Under the pieces are notes generated by a model. The model ran no database searches and was not told the DNA's origin. It saw only the letters and a program-made list of their open reading frames with translations. Below, piece after piece: positions 8,543-16,496 of a stretch of DNA of 64,000 bases (position 1 is its first letter; every line of letters starts with the position of its first letter). The stretch is from Haloechinothrix sp033042135. Its GTDB lineage: Bacteria > Actinomycetota > Actinomycetes > Mycobacteriales > Pseudonocardiaceae. The stretch is taken from the NCBI RefSeq assembly GCF_033042135.1, contig NZ_WBXM01000003.1:1-64000 (forward strand), in the 5' to 3' direction. The translations under genes and the position numbers were made by a program.

Positions 8543-9436
8543 TGTCTTCCCCTGGCGCTCCTCGCCGTCGAGCAGCACCTGCTGGAACGCTCGTGCCGCG
8601 GGGGAGAGCGAGCCGGGTCGCCGGACCAGGTGGATCTCGCGTTCCAGCGGGGGATCGACCGAGGCGAGCACCGCGCCTTCGAACTCGGCGAGCTTGGCCA
8701 GCGGGCGCGGTAGTACGGCCGAGCCGGCGCCGGCCGCCACCAGGTGCAGCGCGGATTCCCGGTGGCCGACCTCGACGACCACGGTCGGCTCGGTGCCGCG
8801 TTCGCGTGCCTCGCGGGTGAGCAGGTCGCGCACCAGGGTCCCTTCGAAGCCGGTGACCAGCTCCATGGCGAGCAGCTCATCCACCGTGACCCTCCCGCCC
8901 GGCGGCGGTGGGGTGCCCGGCGGGAGGGTGACGATCAGTTCCTGGTCGCTGATGCGGACCGACTCCAGTTCCTCGAAACTGCGGGTGGTGGTGTCGGCCA
9001 GCCCGAGCTCGGCGGCTCCGGTGCGGACCGCCTCGCGGACGTCGTCGCCGAGTTCGGACTGGGCGAGCCGGATCCGTACCTGGGGATAGTGGTTGCGGAA
9101 TCGCCCGATCACACGGGCCAGCGGGTCGAGCGCCAGCGTCGGCAAGCTCACCAGGTCCAGCCTGCCTGCCATCAGGCCGGTCACTTCGCGGACGGTGGCC
9201 CGTGCGGTTTCCATGTCGCGCAGCGTGCGGCGCGCCGAATCGATCAGCGCTTCGCCCGCGGCGGTGAGGCGAACCCCGCGCGGTAGCCGGTGGAACAGTT
9301 CGGCTCCCAGGTCACGCTCCAGGACCTTGATCGCGTGCGACAGCGAGGGCTGCGCCACGTGCAGCGCATTGGCCGCAGCGGTGAATCCACCGTGGTCGAC
9401 CACGGCAAGGAAGTACTCGATCTGGCGGCGTTCCAC
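8540..9436 (-). CDS. LysR family transcriptional regulator of the hpa operon
   Basis: 298 residues. Residues 1-60 form the LysR winged helix-turn-helix (MERRQIEYFLAVVDHGGF, then AANALHVAQPSLSHAI). The remainder is the two-lobed inducer-binding domain (QVRIRLAQSELGDDV, LIVTLPPGTP, GAGSAVLPR). It lies on the same strand as the hpa operon and divergent from an ABC transporter. Paired TAGA-N5-TCTA sites flank it, so it probably autoregulates and activates the operon when an aromatic or pathway intermediate binds. The inducer is unknown. Confidence 0.88.
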   Translation of the reverse strand: MERRQIEYFLAVVDHGGFTAAANALHVAQPSLSHAIKVLERDLGAELFHRLPRGVRLTAAGEALIDSARRTLRDMETARATVREVTGLMAGRLDLVSLPTLALDPLARVIGRFRNHYPQVRIRLAQSELGDDVREAVRTGAAELGLADTTTRSFEELESVRISDQELIVTLPPGTPPPPGGRVTVDELLAMELVTGFEGTLVRDLLTREARERGTEPTVVVEVGHRESALHLVAAGAGSAVLPRPLAKLAEFEGAVLASVDPPLEREIHLVRRPGSLSPAARAFQQVLLDGEERQGKT

Positions 9437-9452
9437 GTTGCCAGCCTAGCCA

Positions 9453-9465
9453 TAGACGATGTCTA
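9453..9465. promoter_or_regulatory. LysR-type box TAGA-N5-TCTA between lysR and the ABC transporter
   Basis: TAGACGATGTCTA is a T-N11-A dyad 17 bp upstream of the lysR start. Its arms and spacing are identical to the site at 8530-8542. Its place in the divergent region could let one regulator control lysR and the transporter. Confidence 0.6.
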
Positions 9466-9557
9466 CCGGAACCGTTGAAAACTCGTCTGAGCTGAGTCGC
9501 AATTGAGACAGCGAATGCCTTTCCGTGAGCTCAGGCACATGCTTTACTGCCCGTATC

Positions 9558-9590
9558 AGGTAACAAAGATTGCGTTGTAGGTAACGCAAT
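9558..9590 (+). promoter_or_regulatory. Repeat-rich operator region before the ABC transporter
   Basis: ATTGCGTT-N6-AACGCAAT (9569-9590) is a perfect inverted repeat 31 bp before the substrate-binding-protein start. AGGTAAC occurs at 9558 and again at 9579, a 21-bp (two-turn) direct repeat. The site may be an operator for an unlinked regulator or a structured leader. Confidence 0.4.
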
Positions 9591-9620
9591 GCGGAATGCG
9601 AAGCACCCCTGAGGAGAACC

Positions 9621-10637
9621 ATGCGATCGCACACGCAGCTCATGGCACTCGTCTTCGCCGGTGCCCTCGGGACGCTGGCCGCGTGCGGCCCGGCCGAGGA
9701 GGACGGCGCTGCTGTCGACGAGACCGAGGACGGTACCCAGCAGGTCACCGTCGGGGCGCTGCCGATCTATTCGACCGGCGCTCTCCATCTGGGGTTGGAA
9801 CAGGGCATTTTCGCCGAAGAGGACCTCGAGATCGAGGTGGAGTCGGTTCCCAACCCGGCCGGGGCGATGGCCGCGATGCAGGGTGGTGAGGTGCAGTTCG
9901 CCTACACCCCCGCCATGCCGATGTTGATGGCATTGTCGGAGGGTATCGACCTGAAGGTCGTGGCCGCCGCCGATGGCTACGCGGCGAACGCCTACGAGGA
10001 ATGGGCCGAGGCCGGGAAACCACCCGAGCTCAGCCCGGATGACACCGCGGTGCTGGTCGCCGAGGGCAGCGACATCTCCTCGCCCGCCGACCTGGAGGGC
10101 AAGGTGGTTGCCGTGCCGGCTCGCAAGGCCCAGATGGAGATCACGATCGCCTCGTCCATCGAGCAGGACGGCGGCGATCCGGAGCAGGTTGAGTGGATCG
10201 CGCTGAGCTTCCAGGACATGAACGCCGCGCTGGCCGAGGGTCGCGTCGACGCGGCCGGAAACGTCACGCCGTTCATCGATCAAGCGGTGGCCGAGGGCGC
10301 CGAGATCATCGACTTTCCCGCCATCGGGCTCTTCCTCGAGGGCGCGGTGGGGCTGTGGGTGACCTCGGGAACCTTCGCCGAGCAGGACCCGGAAGCGGTG
10401 GAGCGCTTCGAGCGAGCGATCCACCGGGCCAACGGCTTCGCCAACGAGAACCTGGACGCCGCGCTCGAGCACGCCTCCGAGGTCTCGCAGATCCCCGTGG
10501 AGGTGCTGGCCGAGGGCAAGCCTCCGCACTGGCCGACTGAGGTGACCGAGGTCGAGATCGAGCGGGCCGCCGACGTCATGGTCGATCTCGGTTACCTGGA
10601 CGAGCTGCCCGACCTCGACGAGCTGATCATCCGGTAG
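9621..10637 (+). CDS. ABC transporter substrate-binding lipoprotein (SsuA/TauA/ThiY-like)
   Basis: 338 residues with a lipoprotein signal peptide: a short basic start, a hydrophobic core and lipobox LAAC (Cys22). The mature part has the type II periplasmic-binding fold of the nitrate/sulfonate/taurine family (VGALPIYSTGALHLGLEQG, then NPAGAMAAMQGGEVQ). GAGGAGA precedes the ATG. It is the first gene of a four-gene importer operon. The ligand is not evident; divergence from the hpa regulator makes an aromatic acid a reasonable guess. Confidence 0.87.
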   Translation: MRSHTQLMALVFAGALGTLAACGPAEEDGAAVDETEDGTQQVTVGALPIYSTGALHLGLEQGIFAEEDLEIEVESVPNPAGAMAAMQGGEVQFAYTPAMPMLMALSEGIDLKVVAAADGYAANAYEEWAEAGKPPELSPDDTAVLVAEGSDISSPADLEGKVVAVPARKAQMEITIASSIEQDGGDPEQVEWIALSFQDMNAALAEGRVDAAGNVTPFIDQAVAEGAEIIDFPAIGLFLEGAVGLWVTSGTFAEQDPEAVERFERAIHRANGFANENLDAALEHASEVSQIPVEVLAEGKPPHWPTEVTEVEIERAADVMVDLGYLDELPDLDELIIR

Positions 10638-10644
10638 GAGCGCC

Positions 10645-11451
10645 ATGACGGTCACGCACACCGCGACGCGGCTGCGCCGCGCCGGGTCGAGTGGTCCCGC
10701 GGTCGGGACGGCAGCCGTCCTGGCGTGCCTGGTGCTCTGGGAACTGGCGGCGCGCGGACCGCTGGAGACCGCGCCGTTCCCGACGGTCGGCGCGCTGGTG
10801 ACCAGCCTGCTCGGGCTATTGGCCAGCACGTCGTTCTGGAGCTCGCTGGGACAGACGCTGACCACCGCGCTGGTGGGGCTCGCCCTGGCCACCGGTGGCG
10901 GCATCCTGCTCGGCATGCTGCTGGGGTCGGTGGAGTTCGCCTACCGCAGCACCCGGCTGATCATCGAGATCCTCAAGCCGATCCCGCCCATCGTGATCAT
11001 GCCGCTGGTACTGCTGCTGCTGGGACCCAGCACCGAGATGGGCGTGGTGCTGGTCTTCTACGGGTGCCTGTGGCCGATCCTGATCCAGACGATCGCCGGG
11101 GTGCGCGATGCCGACCCGGTGCTGGTCGACACCGCGCGCTCCTTCGGGTTCGGGACCGTGCAGCGGGCAGTGCGGATCGTGCTGCCCGGCGCGGCGGCCT
11201 TCATCGTGACCGGCGTGCGCATCGCGGGCTCGGCGGCGTTCGTGATCGCGGTGGTCTCCGAGCTCGTCGGAGGCGCTCCCGGCATCGGCCGCGCCCTGTT
11301 CGTCGCGCAGGGTGCCGGGCTGTATGCCGATATGTACGCGCTAGTGGTCGTGATGGGTACCGTCGGGCTGTTCTTCCACAACGGGCTCCGTGCGCTGGAG
11401 CGGCGAGCGCTGCACTGGCACCCGTCGGTGCGGGGGGAGGTGGCGCCGTGA
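10645..11451 (+). CDS. ABC transporter permease (SsuC/TauC family)
   Basis: 268-residue inner-membrane permease with about six hydrophobic segments. It has the BPD_transp_1 coupling loop around DTARSFGFGTVQRAVRIVLP (EAA-type motif). It starts 7 bp after the substrate-binding protein with a GGAG site. Its TGA overlaps the GTG of the next permease, so two different permease subunits are probably made in balance. Confidence 0.87.
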   Translation: MTVTHTATRLRRAGSSGPAVGTAAVLACLVLWELAARGPLETAPFPTVGALVTSLLGLLASTSFWSSLGQTLTTALVGLALATGGGILLGMLLGSVEFAYRSTRLIIEILKPIPPIVIMPLVLLLLGPSTEMGVVLVFYGCLWPILIQTIAGVRDADPVLVDTARSFGFGTVQRAVRIVLPGAAAFIVTGVRIAGSAAFVIAVVSELVGGAPGIGRALFVAQGAGLYADMYALVVVMGTVGLFFHNGLRALERRALHWHPSVRGEVAP

Positions 11452-12224
11452 GATCTCGCATCCGCTCGCTCGCGGTGGAGCTGTGGCTACCGGTGCTGCT
11501 CGTGGTGGGGTGGTGGGTCTGGTCGGCGCGCGCGGGCCAGGTGTTCTACCCGCCGCTGTCGGAGATCCTGCAACGGTTCCACGAGATGTGGCTGTTCGAC
11601 CTGTTCGCCAGCGATGTCCTGCCGAGCCTGCGCAACCTGCTCATCGGCTACGTGCTGGCGGCCGTGGCCGGCATCGCGCTCGGTGTGATGATGGCACAGT
11701 CGCCCGTCGCGCGCCGCGCGATCGAACCGATCGTGCACTTCCTGCGCTCCATCCCACCGGTCGCGCTCGTGCCGGTGGCGATCCTGTTGCTGGGTTTCGG
11801 CCCGGAGATGAAGATCGCGATCATCGCTTTCTCCGCGCTGTTCGCCACGCTGATCGCCACCCTCGACGGGGTGCGGGCCGCCGACCCGGTGCTGGACGAG
11901 GTCACCAGGGTGTACCGGATCTCAGGGCGGGACCGTCTCTTCCGGGTGACGCTGCCGGCCGCCGCGCCACAGATCCTGGGTGGTCTGCAGGTGAGCCTGG
12001 TCGTGGCGTTCGTCGTGATGATCACCAGCGAGATGCTCGCCTCCACGGAAGGCATCGGGTACCTGACGATCCTGGCGCAGCAGACCTTCGCGATCACCGA
12101 TATGTGGTCGGGGATGCTGCTGCTCGGGCTGCTCGGATACCTGTTCAACCGACTGTTCACGCTGGCCGAACGCCGGATCCTGCACTGGCACGTCGGCATG
12201 CGTGAGCAGGCGAAGACCGCATAG
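11448..12224 (+). CDS. ABC transporter permease, second subunit (SsuC/TauC family)
   Basis: 258 residues from GTG 11448, which overlaps the previous TGA as GTGA. Five to six transmembrane segments and an EAA-type loop (EVTRVYRISGRDRLFRVTLP) mark it as an SsuC-like permease. It differs from the preceding permease, so this transporter probably uses a heterodimeric membrane part, less common in a family that usually has one permease gene. A longer frame extends upstream but is antiphase to real coding. Confidence 0.86.
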   Translation: MRSRIRSLAVELWLPVLLVVGWWVWSARAGQVFYPPLSEILQRFHEMWLFDLFASDVLPSLRNLLIGYVLAAVAGIALGVMMAQSPVARRAIEPIVHFLRSIPPVALVPVAILLLGFGPEMKIAIIAFSALFATLIATLDGVRAADPVLDEVTRVYRISGRDRLFRVTLPAAAPQILGGLQVSLVVAFVVMITSEMLASTEGIGYLTILAQQTFAITDMWSGMLLLGLLGYLFNRLFTLAERRILHWHVGMREQAKTA

Positions 12225-12232
12225 GGACACGT

Positions 12233-13042
12233 ATGATGACGGAAGTCGTGACGGAACAGAACCTCCCCCAGCAGGCTCAGCGTCGCCTGGTCATCGAAGG
12301 CCTGCGCAAGATCTATGGTAGCGGGCCGAACGCCAAGACGGTGCTCGACGGGCTGACCTTCGACGTGGACATCGGCGAGTTCGTGTGCATCGTGGGTCCC
12401 TCGGGCGCTGGAAAGACGACGCTGCTCAAGTGCCTGGCCGGGCTGCTGCCCCCTACCTCGGGACGGGCCTACCTGGACGGTGAGGTGATCACCGGACCGC
12501 CGGAGAAGCTGGCTCTGGTGTTCCAGGAGTACACCCGCTCGCTGATGCCGTGGCTGACAGTGGAGAAGAACGTCACCCTGCCGCTGGTGAACAAAGGAGT
12601 GTCCAAACGCGAGCGACGCGAGCGCGCGCGGGAAGCGCTGGAGGCTGTCGGTCTCGCCGACGTGCCGCGGTACTACCCGTGGCAGCTTTCCGGCGGGATG
12701 CAGCAGCGCGTGGCGATCGCCCGCGCGCTGGCCTACCAGCCTGAGGTGCTGGTGATGGACGAGCCGTTCGCCTCGGTCGACGCCCAGACCCGCTTCGAGC
12801 TCGAAGATCTGGCGCAGCGGGTGCGCGAGCAGTTCGGGGTCACGGTCGTGTTCGTCACCCACGACATCGACGAGGCGGTCTACCTCGCCGACCGTGTGGT
12901 GGTGCTGGGCGGCTCTCCCTGCCGGGTCCGCGAGATCATCCCGGTCGAGCTGGAGCAACCCCGCGACCAGGTGCAGACCAAGGCGGACCCGGCCTTCACC
13001 GAGCTGCGCAGCCGGGTCTTCGAGCTGATCCGCAAGGGGTGA
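12233..13042 (+). CDS. ABC transporter ATP-binding protein (SsuB/TauB family)
   Basis: 269 residues. Walker A GPSGAGKTT, Q-loop VFQEY, signature LSGGMQQR, Walker B VLVMDEP and the switch His (FVTHDIDEA) are all present. It powers the importer encoded by the three genes before it, 8 bp after the second permease. Two adjacent ATG codons (12233 and 12236) are possible starts. Confidence 0.88.
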   Translation: MMTEVVTEQNLPQQAQRRLVIEGLRKIYGSGPNAKTVLDGLTFDVDIGEFVCIVGPSGAGKTTLLKCLAGLLPPTSGRAYLDGEVITGPPEKLALVFQEYTRSLMPWLTVEKNVTLPLVNKGVSKRERRERAREALEAVGLADVPRYYPWQLSGGMQQRVAIARALAYQPEVLVMDEPFASVDAQTRFELEDLAQRVREQFGVTVVFVTHDIDEAVYLADRVVVLGGSPCRVREIIPVELEQPRDQVQTKADPAFTELRSRVFELIRKG

Positions 13043-13100
13043 CGGTCACCGCTTCGAGTATCCGGTCGGCGCGTACGGGCAACGCCGCAGCCTCGAGATT

Positions 13101-13134
13101 CATGCGAACTTGATGCTTTGCATACTTTCGCATG
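13101..13134. promoter_or_regulatory. Inverted repeat upstream of the second antitoxin gene
   Basis: CATGCGAA (13101-13108) and TTCGCATG (13127-13134) form a perfect 8-bp inverted repeat with an 18-bp spacer, ending 10 bp before the antitoxin start. It is a likely autoregulatory site of the toxin-antitoxin pair. Confidence 0.5.
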
Positions 13135-13144
13135 CCATGGTCTC

Positions 13145-13378
13145 ATGCCACTAGTGCAGATCAGAGATGTACCGACCGAGACCGTCAACGCAATTCGGGC
13201 GCAGGCGGCCGAGCAGGGCCTCACGTTGAGTGCCTACTTGCGAGCCGAACTCGACCGGCTGGCGGCGCGGCCGACGAACGCCGAAGTGATGGACAGGTTG
13301 GCACAGCGTGACCGAGTGGGTAATCCCTCCGTCGCCGAGACCGTGTCCGAGATCCGTAAGCTGCGCAACGCGTCGTGA
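13145..13378 (+). CDS. FitA/VapB-like ribbon-helix-helix antitoxin
   Basis: 77 residues. MPLVQIRDVPTETVNAIR followed by AAEQGLTLSAYLRAEL is a typical FitA-like RHH domain. The ATG at 13145 was chosen because the RHH strand begins there; the upstream in-frame ATG at 13118 would put codons inside the inverted repeat. No clear ribosome site is seen, so a leaderless transcript is possible. The TGA overlaps the toxin GTG as GTGA. Confidence 0.8.
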   Translation: MPLVQIRDVPTETVNAIRAQAAEQGLTLSAYLRAELDRLAARPTNAEVMDRLAQRDRVGNPSVAETVSEIRKLRNAS

Positions 13379-13770
13379 TCGTCGTCGATTCCTCGGCGAT
13401 CGTGCACGCGCTCATTGATCACCCAGTCAACCCGGATCTCCTCGTCACGCTTGGTGAGCACGAGCTGTGCGCTCCGCACCTGCTTGATTTCGAGGTCGCC
13501 AGTGCGATCCGCGGGCATGTGCGCGGCCAGAAGCTCCGCTCGGATCGTGGCAGGCAAGCACTCGACGATTACGTCAATCTGAAGATTCTTCGCTATGAAG
13601 GTGCCGGATTGCTGCCCGAGATCTGGCACCTGGAGAATTTCACATGCTATGACGCTGCGTACATCGCTCTAGCGATCGCTTTGAGAGTCCCGTTGGTGAC
13701 CTCGGACGACAAGCACGCCGAAGCCAGCCGACTCGGCATCGATGTGCGCGTTTTCCCCGCCGGGTCGTGA
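13375..13770 (+). CDS. VapC-type PIN domain toxin
   Basis: 131 residues with PIN motifs: MIVVDSSAIVHAL (first Asp), HLLDFEVASAI (conserved Glu), CYDAAYIALA (Asp) and LVTSDDKH (late Asp). All four acidic positions expected for metal-dependent RNase activity are present. GTG start, coupled to the antitoxin by a 4-bp overlap. It lies between the importer operon and a convergent amidohydrolase gene. Confidence 0.85.
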   Translation: MIVVDSSAIVHALIDHPVNPDLLVTLGEHELCAPHLLDFEVASAIRGHVRGQKLRSDRGRQALDDYVNLKILRYEGAGLLPEIWHLENFTCYDAAYIALAIALRVPLVTSDDKHAEASRLGIDVRVFPAGS

Positions 13771-13777
13771 CAACGGA

Positions 13778-15433
13778 TCACCACCCCTCCCACGCTACCT
13801 GCCCGTCCACCACCGTCATCACCGGCGTGACCGCGTGCAGCTCCTCGTCGGGCACGGCGTGGATGTTCTCGGCGAGTACGGTGAGATCGGCGAGCGCGCC
13901 GGGGGCGAGGTGCCCCTTGGCGCGCTCGCGACCCTCTTGGTAGGCGGGGGCGTTGGTCCAGGCGCGCAGTGCCTGCTCGCGGCTGATGCGCTGGTCGGCT
14001 CCGCTGACCTCGCCCGCGTGGCGGGTGCGGCGCAGCACCAGCGTCTCCACCCCCTGGCGCCAGTCGGGATAGGTGATCGGGGCGTCGGAGCTGTCGGCCA
14101 CCACGACCCCGGCGTCCAGTAAGGACCGCACCGGCATGTTGCGGTGCCAGGTTGTCTCGTCCACGATGCCGCGCAGCGCGTCCGAGACCTGCCATTTGAT
14201 CAGCGCCTGGGTGTTGGCCACGAAACCGTGCGCCGCCATGAGTTTGATGGCGCGTTCGCTGGGCAGGTTCGCGTGGATGAGCACGTGCCTGGCTTCTGGC
14301 CACGGGTCGGCCTCGGCCGCGGCAGCGAAGGCGTCCACCACGGCCTCGCAGGCGCGATCCCCTGTGGTATGCACCTGCACCTGGAAGCGGTGCCGGTGCA
14401 GCGTCTCGATCAGCGTGGCGAGTGCGGCCTGGCGCTCGGTGTCGTCGCCGCCCTCGGTGACCAGCGAGCCGCAACAGCCGTCGTCGTACGGCTGCGACAT
14501 CCATGCCGAGCGCAGCGCCGGGATGCCGTCGGCGAACAGCTTGCAGCCCCCGATGCGCAGCCAGTCGTCGCCGAGCCCGCTGCTTGCGCCGGTGTAGCGC
14601 ATCGCCTCGGTGGCCACCTCCACCGGGGTGGTCACCGAGGGCCAGGTCCAGTTCAGCAGCGTGGTCACCCGGGTGCGTAGCTCGCCTGCCCGGTGCAGCG
14701 CCAGGTAATCGCGCAGCATCGGTGGGGTGACGATCGGGTCGGTGACGCTGGTGACGCCGAGCGGGAGCAGGTCCCGCATGGCGGCCACCGTCGCCTCCCG
14801 CCGCTCGGCCGCGGCCGGTTCGGGCATCCGGTCGGCGACCAGCGCCACCGCGGCTTCGTGGAGCTCACCCGTCGGCTCGCCCTCGGCGTCGCGCACGATG
14901 CGGCCGCCGCCCGGGTCGGGAGTGGATGCGGTGATGCCTGCGTGTTCGAGAGCGCGGGAGTTGGCCCAGGCGGCGTGCCCGGAGAAGTGGGTCAGCAGCA
15001 CCGGGTGGTCCGGGCTGGCCGGGTCCAGGTCCGCGCGGGTGGGGCCGCTGCCACGCGCGGCCAGCTCGGCCAGGTGTGACTCGGTCCAGCCCCAGCCGCG
15101 GATCCAGCCGCTGGTGGCCCCGGCGGTGGCCGCGACCTGGTCGCGGATCTCGGCGAGACTGGACACGGCCCGGTCGCTGAGGTCAAGGCTGAACGGCGGG
15201 CGGGACAGCCCGAAGAATTGCAAGTGCAGGTGGGAGTCGTTGATGCCGGGCAGCACCGTGCCACCCGCGAGGTCCACCGTGCGCGTGCCGCCACCGGCGA
15301 GTGGCAGGATCTCCTCGTTCGTTCCGAGCGCGTGGATGCGGTTGCCCGATACGGCGACGGCCTCGGTGACGGTCCCGGCACGGTCGAGCGTGGTGATATA
15401 CCCCGAATGGAAGAGCAGATCGATGTCAGACAT
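13778..15433 (-). CDS. Amidohydrolase, YtcJ-like
   Basis: 551 residues of the amidohydrolase superfamily, YtcJ/LAF3 branch. The metal motif NDSHLHL (HxH) follows a beta-strand-rich N-terminus (TVDLAGGTVLPG), and later VHTTGDRA, HANLPS and ADSSDAPI motifs fit the remaining metal and catalytic positions. These enzymes hydrolyse amide or formyl bonds of small amines and amides; the substrate is unknown. ATG 15433 (MSDIDLLFHSG) is preferred: an in-frame ATG at 15472 lies inside a dyad in the shared promoter and would add an unlikely repeat-encoded tail. It is divergent from an IclR gene that probably controls it. Confidence 0.82.
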   Translation of the reverse strand: MSDIDLLFHSGYITTLDRAGTVTEAVAVSGNRIHALGTNEEILPLAGGGTRTVDLAGGTVLPGINDSHLHLQFFGLSRPPFSLDLSDRAVSSLAEIRDQVAATAGATSGWIRGWGWTESHLAELAARGSGPTRADLDPASPDHPVLLTHFSGHAAWANSRALEHAGITASTPDPGGGRIVRDAEGEPTGELHEAAVALVADRMPEPAAAERREATVAAMRDLLPLGVTSVTDPIVTPPMLRDYLALHRAGELRTRVTTLLNWTWPSVTTPVEVATEAMRYTGASSGLGDDWLRIGGCKLFADGIPALRSAWMSQPYDDGCCGSLVTEGGDDTERQAALATLIETLHRHRFQVQVHTTGDRACEAVVDAFAAAAEADPWPEARHVLIHANLPSERAIKLMAAHGFVANTQALIKWQVSDALRGIVDETTWHRNMPVRSLLDAGVVVADSSDAPITYPDWRQGVETLVLRRTRHAGEVSGADQRISREQALRAWTNAPAYQEGRERAKGHLAPGALADLTVLAENIHAVPDEELHAVTPVMTVVDGQVAWEGW

Positions 15434-15438
15434 GGCAT

Positions 15439-15462
15439 TCGGTTGCGTAGTCGGTTGCGTAG
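15439..15462. repeat. Tandem 12-bp direct repeat in the amidohydrolase/iclR promoter
   Basis: TCGGTTGCGTAG is present twice head to tail, directly upstream of the preferred amidohydrolase start. It may be a duplicated leader or part of the regulator target. Confidence 0.6.
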
Positions 15463-15465
15463 ACG

Positions 15466-15491
15466 GAAACATGCGTTTCGTGTAACGTTAC
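15466..15491. promoter_or_regulatory. Candidate IclR operator, two dyads
   Basis: GAAAC-ATGC-GTTTC (15466-15479) is followed by the perfect palindrome GTAACGTTAC (15482-15491). Both lie in the divergent region between the amidohydrolase and iclR. GAAAC/GTTTC-type dyads are usual for IclR proteins; binding here is inferred. Confidence 0.5.
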
Positions 15492-15527
15492 CCGGGGCGC
15501 GGGTGCGGCGGCAAGAGGAGGTCGAAT

Positions 15528-16292
15528 ATGGCGCGGAGCGATCGCAGCGCGGTGGCCAAGGCACTGGACCTGTTGAGCGCGCTGGCCGACGCGGAAGGGC
15601 CGTTGCGGCTGTCCGAACTGGCCGAGCGAGTGGGGCTGCACCGCGCTACCGCCTACCGCTCGCTCGCGGAGTTGATCGCGCGCAACTTCGTGGTGCGTGA
15701 CGAGAACGACCGGTACATGCTGGGGTGGGCGCTGCTGCGCATGACCCAGGGGCCTGCGGCGCGCCATGCCCTCGCGGACACGGCCCGACCGATGCTCAGC
15801 AGGTTGGCCGCCGAGACGGAGCGCATCGCGGGCGTCGAGGTGCTCGAGGAGGGTGGCTGCCGGGTGATCGAGACGGTGCGCCCTGAGCGATACCAGCGGT
15901 TCCTCGGGTTCGGTGGCGAGGTGTTCGACCCGTGGCGCTCGGCGAGCGGGCTGGTGCTGCTGGCCTTCAGTGACACCGGAAGGCAGGAGTCGTTTCTGGA
16001 CTCCGCGGTAGAAGCCGGGGAGGGCGGCGCCCAGTTGCGCGCCCAGTTGCGGGCGGTATGTCGGGAGGGCTATGCGTTCAGCTCGGGCGGTCTCGATCCG
16101 CTGATCGCGGATGTGGCGGTGCCGGTGCGCGGCGCGGGAGGATACTGCCGCGCGGCCGTGTCGGTCACCGGCTTCGTGCACGACTTCGACGACGAGGCCG
16201 TGTCCAGAGCGCGCCACGCCGCGGCCACCGCCGCGCGCGCCCTCGAGAACCTGCTCGACGACAGCGAGGCGGAAGGGCAGCGCGTGAGCTGA
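15528..16292 (+). CDS. IclR family transcriptional regulator
   Basis: 254 residues: an N-terminal winged HTH (AVAKALDLLSALADAEGPLR, then ELAERVGLHRATAYR) and a C-terminal GAF-like effector domain ending in RHAAATAARALENLL. AAGAGGAGG gives a strong ribosome site. Divergent transcription from the amidohydrolase with dyads between them suggests local control of that gene and of itself. The effector is unknown. Confidence 0.87.
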   Translation: MARSDRSAVAKALDLLSALADAEGPLRLSELAERVGLHRATAYRSLAELIARNFVVRDENDRYMLGWALLRMTQGPAARHALADTARPMLSRLAAETERIAGVEVLEEGGCRVIETVRPERYQRFLGFGGEVFDPWRSASGLVLLAFSDTGRQESFLDSAVEAGEGGAQLRAQLRAVCREGYAFSSGGLDPLIADVAVPVRGAGGYCRAAVSVTGFVHDFDDEAVSRARHAAATAARALENLLDDSEAEGQRVS

Positions 16293-16339
16293 GTGCCGCC
16301 GTCGATGCCGTGATTACCCGGAGCGGCCCGGCTGTTCGC

Positions 16340-16368
16340 TTGACAGCTCGGCGTCGCTTCTTTATTCT
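16340..16368 (+). promoter_or_regulatory. Sigma70-like promoter for the secreted protein gene
   Basis: TTGACA (16340-16345), a 17-bp spacer, then TATTCT (16363-16368). The following AT-rich stretch is unusual for this GC-rich window. It leaves a leader of about 120 nt before the start at 16497. Confidence 0.5.
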
Positions 16369-16496
16369 ACATCATTTAATAAAAAGAATTAGTAGCATGC
16401 CCAGCTGGTGACGGCACCGTGGGAGCAGGGCAGGGGACGCGCGTGACCGGTTGATCAACGTCTCCGTCCTGGCTGGCACGCGGAAAGGATCCAGCG

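Noticed and set aside
13038..13050. GGTGAC-G-GTCACC at the end of the importer ATPase gene as a terminator
   Set aside because: A one-base loop cannot fold as an RNA hairpin with these arms, and no U-tract follows.
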